Below, piece by piece: positions 53,077-63,844 of a stretch of 64,000 nucleotides of DNA. Under the pieces are notes generated by a model. The model saw only the letters and a program-made list of their open reading frames with translations. It searched no databases and was not told the origin of the DNA. The stretch is from Diospyros lotus (taxonomy: Eukaryota > Streptophyta > Magnoliopsida > Ericales > Ebenaceae), in the NCBI RefSeq assembly GCF_014633365.1, contig NC_068341.1:21496339-21560338 (forward strand). Direction: 5' to 3'. Position 1 is the first letter of the stretch; every line of letters starts with the position of its first letter. The translations under genes were made by a program, and so were the position numbers.

Positions 53077-53084
53077 TTTTTATA
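53077..53084 (-). promoter_or_regulatory. Putative TATA box of the solo LTR
   Basis: The minus strand reads GTTGTATAAAAAGGGAAG, about 1.1 kb inside the LTR from the U3 end (54186). Position and strand agree with minus orientation. A second, weaker AT-rich candidate lies near 52235-52255. Confidence 0.5.
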
Positions 53085-54191
53085 CAACTTTCATTTCTCT
53101 TTTCTTTTTGATTTATTTTCCTTGCCTTGTTATTCCCAATTGCAAGACTTGATCCTAGCCTTTCATTTCTCCTTTACTTTTTGAGAATGAATCTTGACCA
53201 TTGGAAGAAGCACAATCCATAGCCCTTAGTCTTCTTTAATCTCAACCCTTGATGCATTTTGGAAGACTAAATCCCCACCATCCAAATTAACACAATCCAT
53301 GTGTTTCTCAAGAATGAATCCTAGCCATGGACTTCTTTGGAGATCCAATCTCCACCATCCATCTCATTCTTCTATTGGATCCTTGCATCCCATTTGGCAA
53401 TCCATGCCAACATAAGGCCTTAAATCTCTACCATTAGATAAATTCCAATTTCAAGACTAATTTTCCACCATTGGATCAAGTCTTCAAATCCCATAAATAT
53501 CCCATTTCTCATTTATTTAATTGGGACTAATTTCACCACATTAAATATGAAAGACAACTTAGAGAGACATAAATGCTTTTCTTTCCCATTTATTTTAATC
53601 TCCCATTTTCCCCCATTAATGCTTGACCATTTTCTTTTCATTTGCAATTTCTTTTTATTGCAACAAAATCATTACACTCACATGGGTTAAATGGCTCATC
53701 TTTTTCATTCTTTTTGGTTTATTTAAATCCCTTAATTTTGCTTGAATAAGACCATGCCAAGTGTCACTCTAAGACACAAACTTGGCTTCCAAGTCTTCCA
53801 TCTCACCCATCCATTAATTATAAACATAATTTACCAATTTAGGGAAAATCAATTATTTTCTCTCATAATTGAATATTCACCATTTTCCTAATATTCCATA
53901 ATTAAATTCCAAAATTACCAAAACACCCTTTTGTGAATTTTCAATCCCATTTATTTCCACATAATGCAAAATGGGAACTAATTCACTTCCATATTCAATT
54001 CCACCTTGGAATTATCTCCAATGTACCGAATTACCCTTTTATTGGACTTCGCTATCCAAATTACCAAAATGTCCCTCTCATAGGGCACCCTCAATCTCAA
54101 GGATTCAACACCTTCTCAAGGGCTTTTTTGGAATTTTTCTTACTTCCTTTCTTGTTCTCTTAACACCGGTTACACCGGGTGTTACACTATG

Positions 54192-55559
54192 TCTATACAA
54201 AAATATTCCAATCTATCTCTGGAGGGTACGAACATCCACAGTTGGGTGCATCTGCCAGTGATCCTCATTATGCCTCAGTATGTCCTCAACGTATTTGATA
54301 ACATAGCACCCGCAGCTGGCCCTGTTTTAGACATAACACACATTGGCAGCATAACCATATTTTCATGAAAATTGACTCTGTAATATAATTTAAATTAATT
54401 TACCCATTGGCCGGCTATCGAACCACTCCAGAATTAGAGATCTATGTTTGCATCTCTTCTCTAGTTTGCAGCAAAGTGCACCCTAGGTCATCTCTCACAA
54501 GGAGCCTCACTTTCTTCTACCAACAAAGGAGAACCAACATAACCAACGGTTTGTTTAGGGAGGGTTTTTGACAGAAAACTAATTGGCAAAACAGAAAGAT
54601 AAAGATGGATGAAAAATCAGTAAAAGATATGCAACCGGCTGTGTATTTGTCTCCTATGTGAAATCTTCCTCGTCCAACCTATATACCTTGGCTTGCTAGA
54701 TGTTTTGATGTCCGGATAACAAACTCAAAGCATCCCCAACAACCGTCCAAGGATTAGACTGATTGGAACAACAAAATGAATACAGAAATCTCTTGTAAAC
54801 AAAATGCAGCCATTCACTCTCTATTCAACCTATCCGAACCTATGCAAGAACAACCGTTCAAGCACATAATATTCATTTCCTAGATGTTATACCAACCGGC
54901 TATAACATTCTGCTCTCTTAAGCATTTAACAGAAAATGAAACCATGCAAATTCACACAAACCTGCCATGAACTCCATGCATTCATAAATCTGCCCAAACT
55001 AAACCAAATAGAAATGAATAAGAAACAAACAACAAACCAGATTCTTGTAGCTCATCCGGGACTCAAATTCCACATGAATTCAAGACACACAACCGGTTAC
55101 AAATGCTCTAGCCTATCATTACAGCAAGGAAAACAAAATGAAACAAAAGATGTTGAAAACAGAAAAATGCTACAACAACAAAAACGGGCAGAATCCTCTC
55201 TATTTTCTCCTCTCTTTCTATCTCATCATCTTCTGGAAATTAATGCTAAGAGGCCTTAAATACATGGCTAAGAAAGGAAAGGCTAGGGAGACTAGGGTTG
55301 GGCCTAGCCCAACAGAAAACAAGTGAGCCCAAAACAGCACAATGAGTAGCCCAAGTCTGCTCCTTGAAAGTAGGCCCAAGCTCATCCAATATTCCCTAAA
55401 GCCTGGATCCATAGAGTAGAGGTAAGATAGAAAATAGTGTAAGGACAATTTGAAGCATAATAAAATAGAAACAATGAAATATCAGCAAAAATTACTTCAA
55501 ATGGCCTAATAAGAATGAGGTGAAATGCCAAAATATGGTATAAATATGCATGCTATCAC
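54192..55559. other. Intergenic stretch, no gene recognised
   Basis: AT-rich sequence between the solo LTR target duplication and the last recognisable exon of the minus-strand Ulp1-like pseudogene. No conserved domain is evident in either direction. I looked on the minus strand for a DCG-type active-site block continuing the protease and saw none. Several scattered AACCGGCT motifs and a GCCCAA-rich segment (55290-55390) are present, of unknown meaning. Open frames at 54936-55259 and 55218-55448 lack recognisable features. Confidence 0.6.
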
Positions 55560-56049
55560 CCATCCGGTTGTTGAGGCAACTTTTGAGGATCAGTATTCTC
55601 CACTTCCCAATCTCTGTCTAGCGTTGCAATTGAAGTTACATGTTCATAATATGCAGCTTTCTTTAGTAGAATGGGTAACAAGCTCACAAGTGGTTGTATA
55701 GCTTCGGCCCTGCTCCTACGACTATCTTCATTCATGGCATTGGAGTCATATATGATAATTATCCTATCTTTCAAGTAAATCTTTAAGAGAAATCAATGAG
55801 AATTCGTTACATTACAAGGGAGCAACACCTGTATTTTATTTTAATATGTCAGTCGTACGGAAATAAATAAATAAATCATTAAATGGAATGAATTAAGACT
55901 TATATAATCGACTGTCCACCAAGGAAGACTCCCGTTAGTGCGCCCGTCAATAAAACCAGTCCACTCTTCCGGAACAGATGCGATAAAAGGCACAAAAACC
56001 CTCATGTTGCCCCCGTACTCTTGTTCCCAAAATCTTACCATGGATGCCT

Positions 56050-56120
56050 GAAAAATAAAATAAAATAAAATAAAATAAAAATATTGGTCATAGACTAAAT
56101 TAAGATGAAAAAAAAAAAAG
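56050..56120. repeat. (TAAAA)n microsatellite in an intron
   Basis: About five copies of TAAAA at 56056-56083, followed by an A-run near 56109-56119, inside the intron before exon 9 of the Ulp1-like pseudogene. Confidence 0.85.
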
Positions 56121-57048
56121 TAGTGCAAACTCACAAAACACGAGGTTGACATGATAGCGTAGTTTGTGTCATATTGACGCCGAGACTGTATACGTCTCAG
56201 GCAACACATGTAACTACCGATATGATAACCCTCCAACCAGTTGGCCTCATTCTCTATGTTTCGAAGGTCATCCGGTGTTAGGTTAAAAATGAAACCGGTG
56301 TGAAGACTACAACAACCAAGAAAAATAAGAGTAAGAATATATTGTTGATGCAAATAGAAAAAATGTAAATATTGTTACTTACCTAATATTTTCATTGGAA
56401 CCTATGAACTCAATATAACCCTCAGGGGGCACTGTCTCTATGTCTGGCGGCATTGGGTCTAGTACCGGCGGCATCGGGTCCGCGTCCGACCCCTCCAAAG
56501 CAGCATCCTTCTTTCTCCTTTTATATTTTGTTGGATCGGTGAAGTGTGGCCGACGAAACTGCGATGGCAGTCTATCTCGCATAGGTCGCCTGTCGACCCT
56601 AACCACTTCCTCCTCCTGTAGCTAAACAAAACCTAACTATTACAAAATAGTGTTTTACAATGAAGTAAAACGTATAAAAGTAAATTTGGAACTTACTCTA
56701 GATGTAGATGCCTGCTCCTCATCGTGATGATCAAGATCTACCTGATCACCACCCTGGGACTGCTCATGAGCATTATTGCTGTGATCTGGGGAAATATGCA
56801 GGATGCGTAGATGAGCACATAGTGCTGCCTGCCCCATTTCTAGTGCTGTTTGCCCCTTCTCTAGTGATTCCTGCGCCCTCTCTAGTCTCAACAATTGTGT
56901 CCTCACCTGACTCATTTCCCCATCTATTCTCCGCAACATATCTAGAGTTTGTTTCAGCATCTCGGTGATCTACAAAAGGCAAACAAAAAATATATAAATA
57001 ATTACAAAAAATATAAAACCATTATTATAATAAAAATCATACCCCTAC

Positions 57049-57400
57049 CTCGTATTGTCCGTGGTGCGAACTATCAGGGAATCTTGCCTCCTCCTTATAC
57101 TTCTCCCCCTTTCCCTCCTATAAAAAATATATAAACAATTACAAAAAAATATAAATTAAGATCATTATTAAATAAAAATCATACCCCTAACTTGTATTAT
57201 CCGTGGTGCGAACTATCAGGGAATCTTGCCTTCTCCTTATCCTTCTCCTCCTTTCCCTCCTATAAAAAATATAAAAACAATTACAAAAAATATAAATTAA
57301 AACTATTATTAAATAAAAATCATACCCCTACCTCGTATTGTCCGTGGTGCGAACTATCAGGGAATTTTGCCTTTTCCTTATCCTTCTCCTCCCCATTCTC
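57049..57400 (-). repeat. Triplicated exon-intron unit (141-142 bp) within the pseudogene
   Basis: The coding block ARFPDSSHHGQYE (read on the minus strand) occurs three times. TCCGTGGTGCGAACTATCAGG starts on the plus strand at about 57058, 57200 and 57341. Copies 1 and 2 (57049-57117, 57191-57259) are each exactly 69 nt, phase-neutral, with a TATAG acceptor. Copy 3 is the 3' end of the larger exon 57332-57594. The middle copy has CAA changed to TAA and its donor changed from GAG|GTAGGG to AAG|TTAGGG. The duplication includes the flanking intron sequence. Confidence 0.9.
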
Positions 57401-57896
57401 TTCCTTTCCCTCCTCATCTAAATGTATCCTACTCGCCTTGTCCTCATCTCCGCCATTCTCTTCCTCCTCTTCACCCCCTCCGCCCCCAAATTTATAGACA
57501 TCGACCCCAACCGAGTGTTGAGGGTTAAAAGATCTCCAAAAATTCGTTTCCCGCTCATCATCAGTGGGCTCAAGAGTCGGACTCAATCCTCGTGCTTGCA
57601 AAATTGTATTATTTAGATAGATATGATTTAAAAATAAACAAAATTTAGAGGTAAGTTGCACACTTCCTTCCTTCCTAAGACAGTCGTCGTAATTTTTTAT
57701 CTGCGGCCTTTTTTTGGATAGCCATTTTCTGCATCTTGGAATGTCTGCATCAGACAGTCTGATGGCCCATTTATTCTGAATCCATGGGAACGTTTCGATC
57801 AACCACCACTGTAGAGAGCAAAAAAAAAAAAAAATTAAAAAACAAAACAAACATTTAGTTATTATAGACAAATCATATACAATAAGGAGAGAGTAC

Positions 57897-58628
57897 CTGA
57901 AATGCCCATACAAAACCATAAAGGTTGATTTTCTTCCCACCTTCACCAGTCAATTTTCTTTCTTTCATGGCCAACCGGATGTAATGTTGACTCTTACTGT
58001 AGACATACGTACCCCAAGAGAACATCTCAAATGCTTGTAAATCCTCGGCCATAGTCCATAATAAATCATCCACATGCCCGCGCTCATCCTGGCCCAACAA
58101 AAACATGCCGACCACAGCAATGTAAATCAGTTTCAGGGCATCCTCTGAAACCATGTCCTCTCTGGTACTAATAAGTAATTCAAGGTCATCTCTAGTCACC
58201 CCCTTCTTATGTTGTGGAAATAGTCAAGCACGTAAACTCTCCAGCTCAACAGGTTTCGGTTCAAGGCTTTCCCTATCTATAGCCCCAAATCGGAGTCCAC
58301 TAATAAGTATGAACTCCTGCCTCCCGTACCTACATGGTGTGCCGCCAATCTCGAACCACATCTCATCATGGTGGGCACCTGGAAATGTCACCTCCCTAAG
58401 TAGAACATGATATATCAATTGTGGTACAGTCAAATGGAGAGACAAAGGCATCTTTAAGAAATGTCCTAATGGGCCTTGTAGGAATCTATCCAATAACTTG
58501 TATCGGTCTAGAGCACGACGCATCGCCTCAAGATGTTTGATCCCACAATGAGTAGTAACTTGCATTCCGGGCGGTAATATCCGATGAGTATGAACATAAG
58601 TAAATTTAATAGTTTGTTGTTCAGCCAT
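57897..58628 (-). pseudogene. Exon 1 of the Ulp1-like pseudogene: DUF1985 domain with premature stop
   Basis: The ATG (MAEQQTIKF) at 58628 follows directly on TTCCTTACAG, so this may be the second exon, with a non-coding first exon upstream. The frame continues through ELESLRA, a TGA at 58224-58226 (CGA expected), then LFPQHKKGVTRDDLELL and on to YGFVWAFQ, ending at the donor GTACTC. That is 244 codons including the stop. Continuity of domain sequence across the stop shows one exon with a nonsense change, not two genes. Confidence 0.85.
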
Positions 58629-58699
58629 CTGTAAGGAAAAAAAAAACAACAATTGTCTTAGCTAATGACCATGTAAAAGCACAAGTAAAAGAAGAAGAA

Positions 58700-59240
58700 G
58701 CCCAATTGTCGCAGCCCGATCATCGCAACCCAAACCTAATCGGGCTTCGTTGGGCAACGATAATCGGGGTGGGACCCAACGGTCGAGGGAGCCCGATTGG
58801 GCTGTGGGCTTGGTCGCGGCCCATCGGGCTTCGTTGCAGTGAGATGAAGCCTGATTGGGCTTCCTGGAATGAAGCCCGATCAGGCTTAGTTCCATGAAGC
58901 CCAATCGGGTTTCGTCTCACTGCAACGAAGTCGAAGCTCGATTGGGCTTCGTCTTCAAACGAAGCTTGATTGGGCTTCCTGTATCGAAGTCCCTTCGGGC
59001 TTCGATACAGGAAGCCCGACCGGGCTCCGTCTGCAAACGAAGCTCAATCAAGCTTCGTTTGCAGACGAAGCTAGATCAAGCTTCGTCGAGATGCAGGGGC
59101 CTTCGTTGCAAACGAAGCCCCAAAGGCTTCGTTGCAGAGACGAAGCTCGTCAGGCTTCTACCCAGCGGGCTTCGTCGCGAACGAAGCCCGACCGTGGGTC
59201 TTCGTTTGCGACAAAGCCCGGTCGATCTCCATGGTCGTCG
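58700..59240. repeat. Cascade of adjacent hairpins built on GGGCTTCGT/ACGAAGCCC
   Basis: At least six consecutive inverted repeats. An imperfect pair has arms of about 36 bp at 58832-58867 and 58895-58930, with a nested smaller one inside. A perfect 18-bp pair GGGCTTCCTGTATCGAAG lies at 58972-58989 / 59000-59017. A perfect 17-bp pair CGTCTGCAAACGAAGCT lies at 59028-59044 / 59051-59067. Shorter pairs lie near 59097-59122, 59131-59155 and 59167-59192 (CGGGCTTCGT/ACGAAGCCCG). The island is GC-rich and lies just upstream of the minus-strand pseudogene. Its open frames in several phases are by-products of the repeats. Function and origin are unknown. Confidence 0.88.
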
Positions 59241-59339
59241 ACAAAGCTTTGTCGTCAGCGACCATTTCCAGCATCTTATTCATTAAAATCAACAGAGAAA
59301 CTCTAACCTTGTTTAGCCAAGATGAGATCGATGTCGGCG

Positions 59340-59415
59340 GTCAAGTGGTTGTTACAGCAGCGGCGGCGAGTGGCTGTCAGGGCGGCGGCGGCGAGTGGCT
59401 GTCACGGCAGCGACA
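59340..59415. repeat. Short GC-rich direct repeat
   Basis: GGCGGCGAGTGGCTGTCA occurs twice (about 59361 and 59388), with further GGCGGC units around it. From about 59420 to 59830 the sequence becomes AT-rich with no recognised gene. It is the upstream region of the alcohol dehydrogenase gene. Confidence 0.8.
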
Positions 59416-59719
59416 AGTAGTTGCTTAGTGAGAGAGATGAAGTGGGTGGGTGAAATGGGTAATGAGAGGGTGAGGGGTATTTTAGTATTTGACTATTATT
59501 GTGTTTATTTTTTATTTTTTTCTAATTTTTTAAATAAACTAATGGTTAAATCTGACAAAATGACTATATTATGTAATTAGTTTGTTTGAAAGTACAAAAA
59601 TATTTTTTTTTTAAAAAGAGATTAAAATAAATTTTATATTTAAATAGTGATTACTTTTTGCCATTTCCACAATAAAACCGGTGGAACTCCCAAAATACCA
59701 ACGACCGGAAAACCTGCTA

Positions 59720-59725
59720 TGGTTT
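59720..59725 (+). promoter_or_regulatory. TGGTTT motif upstream of ADH (anaerobic-response-like core)
   Basis: TGGTTT, the reverse complement of the AAACCA anaerobic response core described for plant ADH promoters, lies about 130 bp upstream of the TATA box. A six-base match is weak on its own and may be chance. Confidence 0.25.
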
Positions 59726-59852
59726 CGCAATCCCGGCTTCGCCTACTGTATTTAAGTTGACCTAATGATTATTAATTCTGCAAAAACTGTGAGACAGAAG
59801 CGCATGTCACCAAAATAATCTCAAAAACAGCAACCAAGCAGCTTTGTCTTTG

Positions 59853-59860
59853 TATAAATA
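59853..59860 (+). promoter_or_regulatory. TATA box of the ADH gene
   Basis: TATAAATACCCC lies 99 bp upstream of the ATG at 59959, which predicts a start site near 59885 and a 5' leader of about 70-75 nt. Spacing and sequence are typical for a plant gene. Confidence 0.75.
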
Positions 59861-59958
59861 CCCCACCTCTCATTGCTCTGCATCTCATACAAGCCAACTG
59901 CATATATACAGTTCTCGAGCATATATACTTTTCACGCTGATCAGAGAGAAAGAAAGAG

Positions 59959-61998
<2,040 letters not shown>

Positions 61999-62165
61999 AG
62001 GTCCAAGTTTCGGGTGTTTGATGCAGTACATTTCAATCTTCTGTAAAATGATGAATAAGAGTTTGGATCCAGGTGTTCTGTTTGTATGCATGTCAATTCT
62101 CAAGTGTATCAATCAAAAATTTCACTTTAATAATATATGTATTGTTGCTTTGTGGAGCCAATGAA
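61999..62165 (+). other. Probable ADH 3' untranslated region
   Basis: It follows the TAG at 61996-61998. AATAAG (about 62053) and AATAAT (about 62129) are candidate near-upstream polyadenylation signals. The transcript end cannot be fixed from sequence. Confidence 0.45.
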
Positions 62166-62975
62166 TGAAGCTTTTTTGGGGGGGTTTTCACATTCATGGA
62201 TGATAAAGTTACAAAGTCAAGCCTAAAAAATTAGTTAGTTTCAAAATGCTTTCAAACTTAATACACTGACGTCGAATGAACGTTTCTGAGCTCAGCATAA
62301 ATTGAAAGGACTATGTTTTGCAACAGTAAACACTTCCATGGTCAAGAAAGCAAAAAAACAAGAGTACAGCACCGTGAAGCTGCATTAGAATTAATTATAT
62401 GAAGCAAGCCAGCAGGGTCGGTTTGGTCAGCTGGGTTCATGGGGAAAAGAAGGAATGAAAGGGAAAATACTTTTTCTTTGGACCTAGTTCAAAAGGAAGA
62501 AACAAACTTTCATGCTCAAAAAACTTTTTGAGAAACGATTCAGAGTCATTTGTCCAAAGGCAATGTCTTTTACGCCTTGCTCACAAAATCTCAAGGGGGG
62601 AAGAAACATCAGATAGGGTATCATTCTCCCGCTCTTGGTAATTATAGAGAAAGAGTAGACATGATTACTTCAAGGAACAAATGAATTCCCCCTTAATTTC
62701 CACCTAAATTGAGATAAGTCTGAGTCAAACAAACCCTCTTAGTTTACATGAGGAGGAAATGGATGCGAAAAGTAAATCATATTTGATCCTATATATCCAT
62801 GTTGAGTCTTATCCTTTCGAGATGATCCTACTTTTGATTTACTTTGACTCAACATCAAGTAATCCTACTTTTGATGTTGATTTACTTTTTAGAAAGGAAT
62901 CAGTTCACAAAAATCAGAACTAAATTAGGTGTTACTAAAGTTTGAAGGAAAAATAGTCAAATACAAAGCCTAGAG
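62166..62975. other. Intergenic DNA, nothing recognised
   Basis: AT-rich sequence with no domain, tandem repeat or transposon end that I recognise on either strand. Confidence 0.6.
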
Positions 62976-63070
62976 TAATCGAGTAAATTTGATTCTTAGT
63001 CGAGTATATTTAATTTTTAATCTAGTAACTTTATTCTATAATCGAGTAAGAATGACTTATTAATCGAGTA
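62976..63070. repeat. 21-bp tandem repeat (ATCGAGTA units)
   Basis: The core CGAGTA (CTAGTA in the third unit) starts at 62980, 63001, 63022, 63043 and 63065, spaced 21, 21, 21 and 22 bp, with AT-rich filler between. It abuts the inferred LTR edge at 63071, so it is either flanking DNA or part of a longer LTR than I propose. Confidence 0.85.
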
Positions 63071-63556
63071 TGATGATGCGGAGCCGATCACCTTCTTCTG
63101 TCTCGAACCAAGTACCAGCAAAAAGGGTAGGGACTTGCTCCCCGTGATCCCTCCAATGCTTAAGTCAGTTCATAGGGTTATAAATTGGAGATAATAATAA
63201 ACAAAGATAGAAAAGTCCCTTAGGGGTCTGATCCCCCCTACCTGTAGAGGTTGTCCTCTATTTATAGATGGTGTTTAGCCTACCCTGATGAGATTAGATA
63301 ATTTTCAAATAGAGATAAGATAACCTTTGAATGGAGAAAAATCTTGGGGTGTTGGAGAGATTCTTGTTTGACTAAGTCTTCCTCTCTATCTCTTCCAATT
63401 CAAAATTACAATGGAGATTATAAGGACATATGGTGCTCCCAGGAATGGACACGTGGCGATTACACATTGGTCTTTACTGGCATACATGGCTCCAAGTTAA
63501 TGGTAACCTCTCAGGGGTAGTACAGTAAAATTGCCTCTATAAATATTCCCTCATTA
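63071..63556 (-). mobile_element. 3' LTR of the Tat-like element
   Basis: Plus-strand edges are TGATGATGCGG (63071) and CCCTCATTA (63556); the second would be CCCTCATCA in an intact TG...CA LTR. The minus-strand TATA box is at 63259-63266. It contains GCATTGGAGGGATCACGGG on the minus strand, downstream of the TATA box. The boundaries are inferred, since the partner LTR lies outside the window. Confidence 0.6.
63259..63266 (-). promoter_or_regulatory. Putative TATA box of the Tat-like LTR
   Basis: The minus strand reads CATCTATAAATAGAGGAC, about 290 bp from the U3 edge. That would place transcription start near 63230 and leave a U5 of about 150 bp. Confidence 0.6.
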
Positions 63557-63572
63557 CTTGCCCCCCACTCCA
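63557..63572 (-). other. Polypurine tract of the Tat-like element
   Basis: The minus strand reads GGAGTGGGGGGCAAG directly before the LTR start. It fixes the element orientation. Confidence 0.65.
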
Positions 63573-63844
63573 TGAGCTGATCGAGCGAGGAGTTTAAGCA
63601 GCTGAAGGAGTAGTCATCATTGTTTTTTTTAGCCTTTGTAAAAAAGTTCTACTAAAAATTAGTTTAGTAGTCTCGGATGTTGAATTCACTTTTCAAGTCT
63701 CCCAGTGCCCTTTCACTCTTCCCATGCAAAGGGTGATTAGGTCGTTCAAGGATTTTCCTATGGTAAAGAGGGGCTAGCTTTTAAATTAGTACATATATAT
63801 ATATATTTTTGTTGTTATTTTTGGCCAAAGGCCGAGGCCATGCT

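Larger units (their letters stand above)
51548..54186 (-). mobile_element. Solo LTR of a Ty3/gypsy element (2639 bp) with intact target duplication
   Basis: The plus strand begins TGTAACGCCCCGC and ends CCGGGTGTTACA, with inverted ends TGTAAC/GTTACA. It is flanked on both sides by CTATG (51543-51547 and 54187-54191), a perfect 5-bp duplication. No internal retroviral sequence is present, so the element was reduced to one LTR by recombination between its two LTRs. Termini resemble the chromovirus LTR at 29371 when both are read on the minus strand (TGTAA(C/T)ACCC... and ...GCGGG.C.GTTACA), hence the minus orientation and the likely lineage. A TATA box is at 53077-53084. Open frames inside (51480-52301, 52489-54261) are incidental. 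Confidence 0.9.
55560..58628 (-). pseudogene. DUF1985 / Ulp1 (C48 cysteine protease-like) pseudogene, 10 exons
   Basis: Minus-strand exons inferred from splice signals and phase: 58628-57897, 57808-57664, 57594-57332, 57259-57191, 57117-57049, 56969-56697, 56621-56383, 56306-56135, 56047-55904 and 55828-55560 (about 790 codons). Exon 1 is a DUF1985 domain (QLIYHVLLREVTFPG, DEMWFEIGG, EFILISGLRFG). Exons 3-5 are acidic, and exon 6 is coiled-coil-like. Exons 8-10 resemble a Ulp1 protease: a GYHIGSYMCCLRRIQSR block, CNVTNSH (catalytic His) and IIIIYDS (catalytic Asp). Defects are a TGA in exon 1 (58224-58226), a TAA in exon 4, an ATAAGT donor after exon 9 where GTAAGT is expected, and a TGA directly after the His (55793-55795), where relatives have Trp. 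The Cys-bearing end is not found. Such genes are often carried by Mutator-like transposons, but no terminal repeats were identified. Confidence 0.85.

Noticed and set aside
52489..54261. Open frames of 76-117 codons in the rest of the solo LTR
   Set aside because: Low-complexity Ser/Phe/Leu-rich translations with no motif; they are incidental to the LTR.
54936..55448. Open frames of 62-107 codons between the solo LTR and the pseudogene
   Set aside because: No recognisable domain, no splice-consistent extension, and no DCG-type active-site block that would continue the Ulp1-like gene.
58662..59428. Open frames of 60-130 codons across the hairpin island
   Set aside because: They exist because of repeated GAAGC and GGGCTTC units in several phases on both strands; nothing suggests a protein.
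59720..59725. Confident anaerobic-response promoter for ADH
   Set aside because: Only a single hexamer match was found, with no paired GC-motif recognised nearby; kept as a low-confidence feature only.
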